DNA of 64,000 bases from Pseudarthrobacter sp. NamE2 (lineage in GTDB: Bacteria; Actinomycetota; Actinomycetes; Actinomycetales; Micrococcaceae): NCBI RefSeq assembly GCF_005796205.1, contig NZ_VAHN01000009.1, positions 1 through 64,000 on the forward strand. Reading direction: 5' to 3'. Below the pieces are notes generated by a model, which saw only the letters and a list, made by a program, of their open reading frames with translations, was not told the DNA's origin and did not search any database. How positions within the stretch are numbered: position 1 is the stretch's first letter; every line of letters starts with the position of its first letter. The position numbers were made by a program, and so were the translations under genes. Positions 1 to 10,307 of this stretch are shown in pieces.

Positions 1-27
1 AGGGGAAAGAAGGAAGCGGGAGCACGC

Positions 28-906
28 TCAAAGCGGCGCGTACTCCTCGTCGCGGGGCACTGTGCGGGGACGTTCAAGCCGCTCCCGGCCCGCGTAGACG
101 TTCAGGCTGTGGCCCCTGCTGAACCCCGCCAGGGTCAGCCCCGTCTCGGCGGCAAGGTCAACTGCCAGGCTTGATGGCGCGCTGACGGCGGAGAGGACGG
201 GAATACCGGCCAGTGCCGCCTTCTGGACCAGCTCGAAGGATGCCCTGCCGGACACCTGGAGGACGGTGCCGCTCAACGGCAGCAGTCCCTGCCGCAGCGC
301 CCAGCCCACCACCTTGTCCACGGCATTGTGCCGGCCCACGTCCTCGCGGAGGCACAGCAGTTCGGGTTCGCCGTCCTGTACGCGGAACAGGCCGGCGGCA
401 TGGACACCGCCGGTCTTGTCGAACACCGCCTGGGCTTCGCGCAGCCGTTCGGGCAGCCCGGCAAGGACGTCCACGGGTATCCGCACCCCGTCCTGGCCGG
501 GGTTGTAGTGCAGGGTCTTGCGGACCGCCTCAATGGACTCCGTTCCGCAGATGCCGCAGGAGCTGGAGGTGTAGACGTGCCGCATGGTGTCCGGAAGCGG
601 GACGTCTGGCCGGAGCTGCGCGTCCACCACATTCAGGGTCTGCTCCTGCTCAGGGCCGGCGCAGAAGCGCAGGGACGTTAGCTCCGACTGATGGCGGATG
701 ATGCCTTCCGAAACGAGGAATCCGGCCACCAGGTCGAAGTCGTCCCCGGGGGTCCGCATGGTGACGGCGAAGGGACTCCCTCCCAGCCGGATCTCGAGCG
801 GCTCCTCGGCGGCAAGGAAGTCTTCCTTGTGGCGGACAGGATACTCGGTGCCGGAGCCGTCCAGGTGGAAGCGGTGGATCTTGCGGCGCCGGGTCATGCG
901 TGCCAT
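28..906 (-). CDS. fdhD: FdhD, formate dehydrogenase sulfurtransferase
   Basis: FdhD passes sulfur from a cysteine desulfurase to the molybdenum cofactor before insertion into formate dehydrogenase; it acts in the cytoplasm. The 292-residue protein is near normal family length and carries the hallmark CGIC pair (residues 117-120) inside an SSCGICG motif, plus the conserved GRASFELVQKA region near the C-terminus. The ATG at 906 has an AAGGACGG ribosome site about 8 bases upstream and overlaps the end of moeA by 13 bases, so the two are probably co-translated. The formate dehydrogenase itself is not in the window. Lying downstream of a formate-producing folate pathway fits its role. Identification is firm. 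Confidence 0.95.
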   Translation of the reverse strand: MARMTRRRKIHRFHLDGSGTEYPVRHKEDFLAAEEPLEIRLGGSPFAVTMRTPGDDFDLVAGFLVSEGIIRHQSELTSLRFCAGPEQEQTLNVVDAQLRPDVPLPDTMRHVYTSSSCGICGTESIEAVRKTLHYNPGQDGVRIPVDVLAGLPERLREAQAVFDKTGGVHAAGLFRVQDGEPELLCLREDVGRHNAVDKVVGWALRQGLLPLSGTVLQVSGRASFELVQKAALAGIPVLSAVSAPSSLAVDLAAETGLTLAGFSRGHSLNVYAGRERLERPRTVPRDEEYAPL

Positions 907-2210
907 GGGGTGTTCCGTCCTTGGCTGCTCGTGGAATACGTGGGTGCGGGTGCCTGGGTCCAGGGAAGGGGGAGCACCGGAACCGGTTGGCCTGAGTCAA
1001 CGCCGCCGGGAGGTACAGCCATAACGCCATCCGCCCCGGCGAGGCCGCGCATCATGCCGGGAGCGGTGTGGGCAACGGGGAACACCAGCCCGGAAAGGAC
1101 CCGGCAGGGCATAAGGCGCGTCCGGCCCCGTCCCTCGCTGAAGCCGCTGTCTGCCTCCACGTCGCTGCCGGAAAGAACCTGCTCCACTTCCTGCAGGGGT
1201 GCGCCGGCGAGGGCGGCCAGCAGGGGCGCGCCGAGAGTGGTCAGTGCCATCATGGCGGCCAGGGGATTGCCCGGCAGTCCGACGACGAACCGGCCGTCGG
1301 CGAGTTCAGCCAGGACGGCAGGGTGGCCGGGACGCATGGCAATGCCATCCAGGAGCAGCCGGCCGCCGAGCGCTGCGACAGCGGCGCGGAAGTGGTCGGT
1401 TCCTGACTTCCCGGTTCCGCCGGTGGTGATCACCACATCGGCGCGGGCAGCGGAATCCGCGGACGTTTCCCGGAGGGCCGTGGTCCACTCGCTGAAGGAA
1501 TCGCCAATCCTGCGGGATACCCCGGGGATGCCGCCCAGCTGGGTGATGACCGTATCCAGTTGGGGTCCGAAGGTGTCCCGGACCTGGCCAGGAGCAGGAA
1601 CACCCTGCGTCACCACTTCCGAACCGGTCAGGACGACGGCGACCACCGGTTTGGCCTTCACTTCAAGTTCGTCCAGGCCTGCCACAGCGGCCAGGGCGGT
1701 GTGCGCGGGGTTGAGGACGGTACCGGCGGGGATCAGTACTTCGCCTTCCAGCGCCTCGGTCCCGGCGGGGCGGATGTGCTGGCCCCGGCGCGGTTCGCCG
1801 GGCTTTGCATCCAAACGGAGCGTCAGGATCCGTTTCCCTGCGGAGCCGTCAATGATGTGTCCGCTTTCCTTGCGGAGGACTGCGGCGGCAGTGTTGGGCA
1901 CCAGGCCCCCGGTGGCGATGGTGCTGGCCTGTCCCGGCGAGAGGGGCAGGCCCGCCGGCACGAGCTCCCATGGCCCGGTGCCATTGACGGCCCAGCCATC
2001 CATCGCGGCAGAGACATAGTGCGGCAGGTCCTGCAGCGCGGTTACCGGGCGGACCAAGGTGCGTCCGGCGGCCTCCCGAAGAGGGACGGAGACGGACGGC
2101 AGGGGAGCGGCGCACCGGAATGCCAGTTGCCTGGCCTCGGCCCAGGAAGCCGAGTGTAGTCCCGCCGGTTTCCGGGAGGCAGGAGCGGCGACTGTGTCAC
2201 TGGCGGTCAT
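894..2210 (-). CDS. moeA: MoeA, molybdopterin molybdotransferase
   Basis: MoeA inserts molybdate into adenylylated molybdopterin, the last step of Moco synthesis. The 438-residue protein shows the family order: N-terminal MoeA domain with HYVSAAMDGWAV (about residues 64-75), the TGSEVV turn, the MoCF-like core with TTGGTGKSGTDHF, and GLPGNPLAAM. The more usual GGTSVG-type loop is altered to GGTGKSG, a modest variation. The start has an AGGGGG ribosome site. Between it and folD lie 225 bases with a two-stem structured element and AT-rich operator-like sites. This suggests that moeA-fdhD can be expressed apart from the upstream folate genes. It may be a dedicated copy for formate dehydrogenase; other moe genes are not seen here. 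Confidence 0.93.
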   Translation of the reverse strand: MTASDTVAAPASRKPAGLHSASWAEARQLAFRCAAPLPSVSVPLREAAGRTLVRPVTALQDLPHYVSAAMDGWAVNGTGPWELVPAGLPLSPGQASTIATGGLVPNTAAAVLRKESGHIIDGSAGKRILTLRLDAKPGEPRRGQHIRPAGTEALEGEVLIPAGTVLNPAHTALAAVAGLDELEVKAKPVVAVVLTGSEVVTQGVPAPGQVRDTFGPQLDTVITQLGGIPGVSRRIGDSFSEWTTALRETSADSAARADVVITTGGTGKSGTDHFRAAVAALGGRLLLDGIAMRPGHPAVLAELADGRFVVGLPGNPLAAMMALTTLGAPLLAALAGAPLQEVEQVLSGSDVEADSGFSEGRGRTRLMPCRVLSGLVFPVAHTAPGMMRGLAGADGVMAVPPGGVDSGQPVPVLPLPWTQAPAPTYSTSSQGRNTPWHA

Positions 2211-2236
2211 TGGTGCCCCCTACATACAAGTGGAAC

Positions 2237-2258
2237 GCCCCGGCAACGGTGCCGGGGC
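2237..2258 (-). other. GC hairpin in the moeA leader
   Basis: GCCCCGGCA and TGCCGGGGC form a 9-bp perfect stem with a 4-base loop, 27 bases before the moeA ATG. No T run follows on the moeA strand, so it is not a classic terminator in that direction. On the plus strand, a TTTTT lies about 15 bases further on. It could be the expression platform of the element at 2285-2369 or simply a stable leader hairpin. Confidence 0.5.
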
Positions 2259-2284
2259 TTCTGGTTTGGGGCTTTTTGCCGCCG

Positions 2285-2369
2285 CCCCCGTTGCCCGGGA
2301 GCGGTGCTTCGATGAGGAATACCTCCCCAGGTTTCAGGCCATCGAAGCACCAGTCTCGGGCAACGGGGG
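2285..2369 (-). ncRNA. Candidate structured leader RNA before moeA
   Basis: Two nested perfect stems are visible: a 13-bp outer stem (CCCCCGTTGCCCG with CGGGCAACGGGGG, 2285-2297 and 2357-2369) and a 12-bp inner stem (GGTGCTTCGATG with CATCGAAGCACC, 2303-2314 and 2340-2351). A symmetric 5x5 internal loop separates them, and a 25-base apical region can itself form GAGG-TATT-CCTC. It lies between folD and moeA, with operator-like sites upstream and another hairpin downstream, an arrangement typical of leader riboswitches. Context would fit a Moco- or folate-responsive RNA, but I cannot match it to a known family consensus. A small mobile palindrome is the alternative. Confidence 0.5.
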
Positions 2370-2394
2370 GTTGAATATCTATTGTTTCATGAAA

Positions 2395-2416
2395 GATATA
2401 TCAGTTAGATATTAGG
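2395..2416. promoter_or_regulatory. AT-rich operator-like site upstream of moeA
   Basis: GATATATCAG at 2395-2404 followed by TAGATATTAGG (2406-2416) repeats the TGATATAT word found on both sides of the GntR gene at 7636. In this GC-rich DNA such words stand out. Inferred to be a GntR-binding site controlling moeA-fdhD. Confidence 0.45.
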
Positions 2417-2435
2417 CGGAAAGTGGAAGCTGTGT

Positions 2436-3308
2436 CTAGGCATTTTCGAGAATGAGGGCAGGTGCCTGCTTCCGGGCCGCTTCCACAGTATGGAGCAGCA
2501 ACAGCGCGGTGGTCACCGAACCGACACCGCCGGGGACCGGGGTCAAAGCGGCAGCCACGCCATTGACGCTTGCCGCGTCCACGTCCCCCACCAGTGAGCC
2601 GTCGGGCAGCACATTCGTGCCGACGTCAATCACCGTTGCCTTGGCGGAGATGTGGCTGCCATGAAGCAGGCCTGTCCTGCCGGCGGCCACCACGACGACG
2701 TCCGCGTCCTTGGTGTGCCGCTCCAGCGGGCCGGACCGCGAATGGCAGACCGTGACGGCGGCGTCCCGTTCCAGCAGCAACAGGGACAGCGGCTTTCCGA
2801 CGACGGCGGAGCGGCCAACAACCACCACGTCGCGCCCCGCGACGGGGACCGAGTAGTGGTCCAGGATTTCGACGACGGCGCGGGCGGTGGCGGGCGCAAA
2901 GGCCGGCTGACCCACGGCAAGGCGGCCAAGGCTCAGGGGGTTTGCCCCATCGATGTCCTTTTCCGGCGCGATCAGGCCCACCAGCGCATCGGCCCGGACC
3001 CCCGCGGGCAGCGGTGTCTGCAGGATGATGCCGCTGACTGAAGGCTCTGCACTCAGGTCGCGAAGGACACTGGCCAGGACCTGTTCCGTTGCGTCATGGC
3101 CGAGGTCCACGATCCGGCAGCCGATGCCGGCGGCTTCCGCTGCCCGCTCAATGGAGCGGACGTACCAGTGGGTTGATTCGTCGTCGGTTGCTATGACAAC
3201 GGCGAGGACGGGGCGCAGGCCTTCGTGGTCCAGGCTGCGCACCTCGTCCTGGACCCGTTGCCGGATAACCGCGGCGAGGGGCTTTCCTGGAAGGGTTACT
3301 GTGCTCAA
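2436..3308 (-). CDS. folD: FolD-like methylene-THF dehydrogenase, lacking the cyclohydrolase Lys
   Basis: FolD normally oxidises 5,10-methylene-THF to methenyl-THF with NADP and hydrolyses that to 10-formyl-THF. The 290-residue protein has the full fold: substrate region LQTPLP (Gln97), KDIDG (Asp120), and the NADP site VVGRSAVVGKP with CHSRS. However, the catalytic lysine of the YxxxK motif (Lys54 in E. coli) is Ile53 here: the sequence reads WYVRSIERA, and the codon is ATT. Loss of that lysine is known to abolish cyclohydrolase activity in the human homologue, so this copy may be only a dehydrogenase. Translation starts at TTG, overlapping the upstream stop as TTGA behind an AAGGA site, which couples it tightly to the FchA-like gene. 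Confidence 0.9.
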   Translation of the reverse strand: MSTVTLPGKPLAAVIRQRVQDEVRSLDHEGLRPVLAVVIATDDESTHWYVRSIERAAEAAGIGCRIVDLGHDATEQVLASVLRDLSAEPSVSGIILQTPLPAGVRADALVGLIAPEKDIDGANPLSLGRLAVGQPAFAPATARAVVEILDHYSVPVAGRDVVVVGRSAVVGKPLSLLLLERDAAVTVCHSRSGPLERHTKDADVVVVAAGRTGLLHGSHISAKATVIDVGTNVLPDGSLVGDVDAASVNGVAAALTPVPGGVGSVTTALLLLHTVEAARKQAPALILENA

Positions 3309-3931
3309 CTGAGGATCCTTTCGCGTACACGGGCGACGAGGTTGTCTGCTGCCAGGACCACTTTGTCCTCGAGGCCGTCGGTCTGGCGGGCAAGCGATGA
3401 ACGCGCAGCCTGGTCCTTGATGGCCACAACGTTGATGTCGATGTTCACCCGTGCGGTGGTTGCGGCTGCGCGGGCGGCGTCGGCCGCGGCTGCGACGTCG
3501 CTGATGACGTTCACGTTGGCAACGTCGAAGAGTTCGGTGGCGAGGTCGACCACTCCACCGGCCACCCCGATGAGCTGCGCGGGCGTTTGCGCCGCTTGGA
3601 TAAGGGCTTCCTGGACAGCTGCCGTCCTTGCGGCTTTCAGTTCCGGGCTGTCGGACGGGAGCTTGTAGGCGTCGATGACGGCCTGGAAGGCATCTTCGTC
3701 GGCGTCGGCAAGGCGAAGTGCATCAGTGGTGAGCTGGTCTGCGGCCTCCGTGATCCGCTGCACCAGCGCGGCGTGCTGCTCGAACTTGCTGCCCGTGGTG
3801 TAGCGGGCAACCATGGCCACCAGGGCCGCGCCCTGTGCGGCGTGCAGGGCGCCTGCGGCCCCGCCGCCGGGCGTGGGCTGCCGGGAGGCGAGCCGGGTGA
3901 GGTAGCTGTTGATTGTCTCTGAACTGATCAT
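3305..3931 (-). CDS. Cyclodeaminase/cyclohydrolase family protein (FchA-like)
   Basis: This 208-residue protein belongs to the formiminotransferase-cyclodeaminase C-terminal family. The diagnostic TPGGGAAGALHAAQGAALVAM sits at about residues 20-40, followed by the helical body. Stand-alone members are either formimino-THF cyclodeaminases or, as in Methylobacterium FchA, methenyl-THF cyclohydrolases of about this length. Position decides between these: it lies between dimethylglycine oxidase and folD, and no histidine-degradation gene is present. Its partner FolD lacks the cyclohydrolase lysine. I infer that it hydrolyses methenyl-THF to 10-formyl-THF. It overlaps folD by four bases (TTGA). 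Confidence 0.87.
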   Translation of the reverse strand: MISSETINSYLTRLASRQPTPGGGAAGALHAAQGAALVAMVARYTTGSKFEQHAALVQRITEAADQLTTDALRLADADEDAFQAVIDAYKLPSDSPELKAARTAAVQEALIQAAQTPAQLIGVAGGVVDLATELFDVANVNVISDVAAAADAARAAATTARVNIDINVVAIKDQAARSSLARQTDGLEDKVVLAADNLVARVRERILS

Positions 3932-3971
3932 GTGTCCGTTCCTGGGCTGGGAGCTTTGATGGCCGGATAAA

Positions 3972-4049
3972 GGGCAGCGGCCCGGACTCGGTTGCGAGGG
4001 ATGAGTCCGGGCCGCCGCCCTTGTGGTGGCCGGTGCACCGGCACCGGCC
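3972..4049 (-). other. Double hairpin between dmgo and the FchA-like gene
   Basis: Two strong stem-loops follow the dimethylglycine oxidase stop. The first (3972-4020) pairs GGGC-AG-CGGCCCGGACTC with its complement across a 13-base loop. The second (4028-4049) pairs GGCCGGTGC with GCACCGGCC around ACCG. No clean T run follows, so partial termination or an mRNA processing/stability element that lowers downstream expression is more likely than full termination. Confidence 0.55.
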
Positions 4050-4055
4050 TGGCCT

Positions 4056-7512
<3,457 letters not shown>

Positions 7513-7526
7513 GTCGCCCTCCTCCT

Positions 7527-7560
7527 TAGATATATTCCTGAACATCCGACTGATATATTA
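7527..7560. promoter_or_regulatory. GntR operator candidates between purU and gntR
   Basis: TAGATATATT (7527-7536) and TGATATATTA (7551-7560) lie 24 bases apart in the 123-bp divergent region. The second differs by one base from the perfect palindrome TGATATATCA found downstream of the regulator. They are well placed to control both purU and gntR. Confidence 0.5.
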
Positions 7561-7635
7561 GGTTGCAGATCAGCGTATACTGGTCCCTGGGTGAGGTCAA
7601 CAGTTTTTTCCGGGTTCGAAGAAAGAGGTTCTGCT

Positions 7636-8316
7636 GTGGCGTTCGAAACTTTGGCAGTCTCGGAAGATACCGGCAGGAAGTCGCTCGCGGATATGGCCTA
7701 TGAAAGCATCCGCGACAGGCTGTTGATGCTCGACATCAAGCCCGGGGAACTCTTGAACGACGACGCTCTGGCCAAGGCGCTGGGAGTCGGCCGCACCCCC
7801 ATCCGGGAGGCCCTGAAGCGCCTGGAACTGGACCGGCTGGTGGTTACCTACCCGCGCCGGGGCACTTTCGCAACGCGTGTGGACGTCACGGACCTCTCCT
7901 ACATCTCGGAAATCCGCGCGCAATTGGAACCCCTTGCTGCCGCTCGTGCCGCGCGCGTGGCTTCCGGCACGGTCAGGGCGCACCTGAAGGACGTACTCGA
8001 CGAAGTGCAGGCCTTCGACGTGCAGGCGGCCTCGGTCGTCGAGACGCTGCAGCTGGATGCCCGGGTCCACCAGGGCATGTATGCGGCTGCCGGCAATCCG
8101 CACCTGGAAGACATCCTGATCCGCTATGACAACCTGGCCACCCGCATCTGGTGCATGGTGATGGACCGGCTGCCGGACTTGTCCCTGCATGTGCACGAAC
8201 ACGTAAACCTGCTGCGGGCGATTATCGACGGCGATGAGGACAAGGCCGCCGACCTGGCAAGGGTCCACGTCAGCGGCTTTGAGCATGCCGTGCGGGAAGC
8301 GCTTTTCAGCGCCTGA
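7636..8316 (+). CDS. GntR-family regulator, FadR/FCD type
   Basis: A 226-residue transcription factor with an N-terminal winged helix (AYESIRDRLLMLDIKPGELLNDDALA through VGRTPIREALKRLELDRLV, about residues 22-70) and a C-terminal all-helical FCD ligand domain. The FCD metal/ligand residues appear around EIRAQLEPLAA and the HEHVNLLRAI segment. The GTG at 7636 is preferred because AGAGG precedes it by 7 bases; a GTG 45 bases upstream has no such site. It is divergent from purU, and TGATATAT words flank it on both sides. It probably regulates the dimethylglycine/formate genes and itself. The effector is unknown; dimethylglycine, sarcosine or a C1-derived acid are guesses. Confidence 0.9.
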   Translation: MAFETLAVSEDTGRKSLADMAYESIRDRLLMLDIKPGELLNDDALAKALGVGRTPIREALKRLELDRLVVTYPRRGTFATRVDVTDLSYISEIRAQLEPLAAARAARVASGTVRAHLKDVLDEVQAFDVQAASVVETLQLDARVHQGMYAAAGNPHLEDILIRYDNLATRIWCMVMDRLPDLSLHVHEHVNLLRAIIDGDEDKAADLARVHVSGFEHAVREALFSA

Positions 8317-8379
8317 GGCAGGAGTTGCCTGCACCCTCGTTGACACCCGATGTGACGTGGACCATACTTTCCTCATCAC

Positions 8380-8402
8380 CTGATATATCAAAGGAATATC
8401 AG
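8380..8402. promoter_or_regulatory. Palindromic AT-rich operator upstream of the small ORF
   Basis: Outer arms CTGATAT (8380-8386) and ATATCAG (8396-8402) form an inverted repeat, and TGATATATCA (8381-8390) is itself a perfect palindrome. It sits 41 bases before the small gene at 8443 and just downstream of gntR. This is the best-conserved copy of the putative GntR site. Confidence 0.5.
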
Positions 8403-8442
8403 CGGTTATGCCGATTGCCGCGTCACACCACCGGAGGACATT

Positions 8443-8721
8443 GTGAGCCCAAGCGCACCCACCGTAGAAGAAACCACCGCGGGTCATGGCGTCGTCGAAA
8501 AGACGGGCCGCGGCGCCAAGAAGGACAGCGGACTGGGGCTGCGTCCTGACTGGGCCAAGCTTCCCGGCCATACGGTGGAAGTCTGGCTGATGGGTGAGCA
8601 CGTGGCCACGGGCGTTGTTGACCAGGCGGCGGAGGACGATTCTGTCCTGTGGCTCGCAGGCGCCGGCGCGGACACCCGCCGCCTCTTCGACAAGGGCACC
8701 GGCTACCAGGTGTGGGTCTAG
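8443..8721 (+). CDS. Small conserved-looking hypothetical protein
   Basis: A 92-residue protein of unknown function starts at GTG with GGAGG 7 bases upstream. The first 30 residues are polar and probably disordered; the rest (from LRPDWAKLPGHTVEVWL) has alternating hydrophobic residues consistent with a small beta fold and ends GYQVWV. There is no signal peptide or membrane segment. It lies behind the palindromic operator at 8380-8402, so it may belong to the GntR regulon. I do not recognise a family. Confidence 0.7.
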   Translation: MSPSAPTVEETTAGHGVVEKTGRGAKKDSGLGLRPDWAKLPGHTVEVWLMGEHVATGVVDQAAEDDSVLWLAGAGADTRRLFDKGTGYQVWV

Positions 8722-8731
8722 GAACGGCTGC

Positions 8732-8769
8732 GGTTTCGACAAGCCCGTGGTTTTGACAAGCTCAACCAC
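8732..8769. repeat. Intergenic GGTTT-GACAAGC repeat
   Basis: GGTTTCGACAAGC (8732-8744) and GGTTTTGACAAGC (8749-8761) are direct repeats with one mismatch. The second also lies inside an inverted repeat, GTGGTT (8747-8752) with AACCAC (8764-8769). Related GGTTTCGACAAGCTCAACC words are common between genes in this bacterial group, from memory. The element lies between two converging genes. Confidence 0.55.
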
Positions 8770-8772
8770 CGT

Positions 8773-10073
8773 TCATCGAAGGCCCCTGCTGTGGGCCAGG
8801 GCGATCGCTTCGCTCCGCGACGCCACCTGCAGCTTCCTGAAGAGGTTCCGGACGTGGAACTTGACCGTGTTCTCACTGATATTCAGGGCCGCCGCGATGT
8901 TGCGGTTCCGCTGTCCTGCTGCCGGGAGCTGAAGCACTTCCAGCTCCCTGCTGCCGAGGTTCCAGCCCGAAACGTCCCCGGGCCCGGCAGGCGGGTCGAG
9001 GGGCAGGGTAACGGAGATATCAGCTGCCCAGCCCTGCAGCAGGTCGATCTCCATCCGCCCGGCAAGCGCCTGCACCCTGCGCTGGAGCCTGCCCATGGCC
9101 GGGGCGTCCGTGGACAGACCGCCATTGCCGTCGTCCCTGACGTTGATGAGAAATTCTCACCGTCGCAGTCCCACTGCGTGCGGATGCCGCGGACCTCCGG
9201 TTGTTCCATGATGGCCAGCAACAAGCCCCGGACAATGGCCCTGGCGGCTATGGCAACCTCTCCCGGCAGTGCCCTGCCGTTCAGGGGCGGCTCGATGAAC
9301 TGCACCTCGATCCCGCTGAATCTCGTGGGCGGGCGCAGGTCGTCCCGCAACCGTTTAAAGGCGGACGCCACCGGTTCCTCGATCAGGTCGGTTGTCCTGT
9401 CGTTATGGGTGCGGAGCTCAACCAACGCCCTTGCCGCCACGTCCGTGACGGAGGCGCGTGCGGCAGCGTCGTCGAGGGCGGAAGACCGCGTGGCCGCGAG
9501 GAGCGTTTCGAGTGTAGTGGAATGCAGGTCCACCAGCTCGCTGGTAACCCTTAGCCGCTCCGCCGACGCTGCCCGCGACTCCACCAGGTAGGAGGGAGCG
9601 GCGTCGTTGACCTTCTCCTGGATGCGGCGCGCCGTGAGGTGCCACAGATACCGGACCATATCAAGGGAGCCCGCTTCGCTGCCTGCTGTCCTGTCCGGGC
9701 AGGTGATGACCAGGAGCGCGTTGCTCGGCGGATAGGTCAGGGCCAGCACCCGGCGTTCCCTGCCGGCTATCCGGGCCGTTCCCGACCAGGCGGCATCCCC
9801 ATCAAGTGATGACCTGAGGTGCTGCAGTTCCGCGATGGACACTTTGGCGACTACCTCCTCGGACCCTGCCTTCTTCTGCGGCCGGCCCGTGCATTCCTCG
9901 GTAAAGATGACCAGGGCATCCCCGCCCGCGAACGGCAGGACCGCCTCCCGCAAACGCTCGGCGATCCTGCTGCGCGGCGCATCGCCAATCCGGGCGATGG
10001 CATTAAGGAGCGGCCACGGCGCCGCCGGTTCGGGCAAAAGGGCAGGAGCTGTCGCTGTGGCCGGAGGTGCCAT
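8773..10073 (-). pseudogene. LuxR-type regulator with ATPase-like domain, frameshifted
   Basis: Read continuously, this would be a regulator of about 430 residues: an N-terminal sensory region, a histidine-kinase-like ATPase remnant, and a C-terminal LuxR helix-turn-helix (SRELEVLQL to NTVKFHVRNLFRKLQV). The frame breaks near 9149-9155. The upstream part reads as far as CDGENF, and the continuation LINVRDDGNGG (the ATP-lid G1 motif) lies in the next frame. One missing A/T in the AAATT run explains it. The upstream frame runs on to a stop at 8883 in nonsense. It could be a genuine loss-of-function mutation or a sequencing error in a short homopolymer. The first ATG (10073) is directly preceded by an in-frame stop. 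Confidence 0.8.
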
Positions 10074-10247
10074 CTACGGCGCTGCAGACCCGGCCCTGGC
10101 CGCCAAGGAACTCCAGGCTGCCATCAACTGGCCCTTTTCCCTCAGGAACAGCGGCGGCTCCACCTGCAAAGGTGGGGCCGCCGCTCTGTTGGCGCCGCCT
10201 CCGCACGCGGTACCACCCATCGCCTCGAGCCTGTCGGAACAACAAAA

Positions 10248-10282
10248 ATCCGGCTCTGGTGGTTTCCCACCAGGGGCCGGAT
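10248..10282 (-). terminator. Terminator of the BCCT transporter gene
   Basis: On the minus strand ATCCGGCCCCTGGTGG pairs with CCACCAGAGCCGGAT around GAAA and is followed by TTTTTGTTGTT. This intrinsic terminator lies 26 bases after the transporter stop codon. Confidence 0.85.
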
Positions 10283-10307
10283 CTTTGCTTGCCTGCTTGG
10301 GCGCCGG

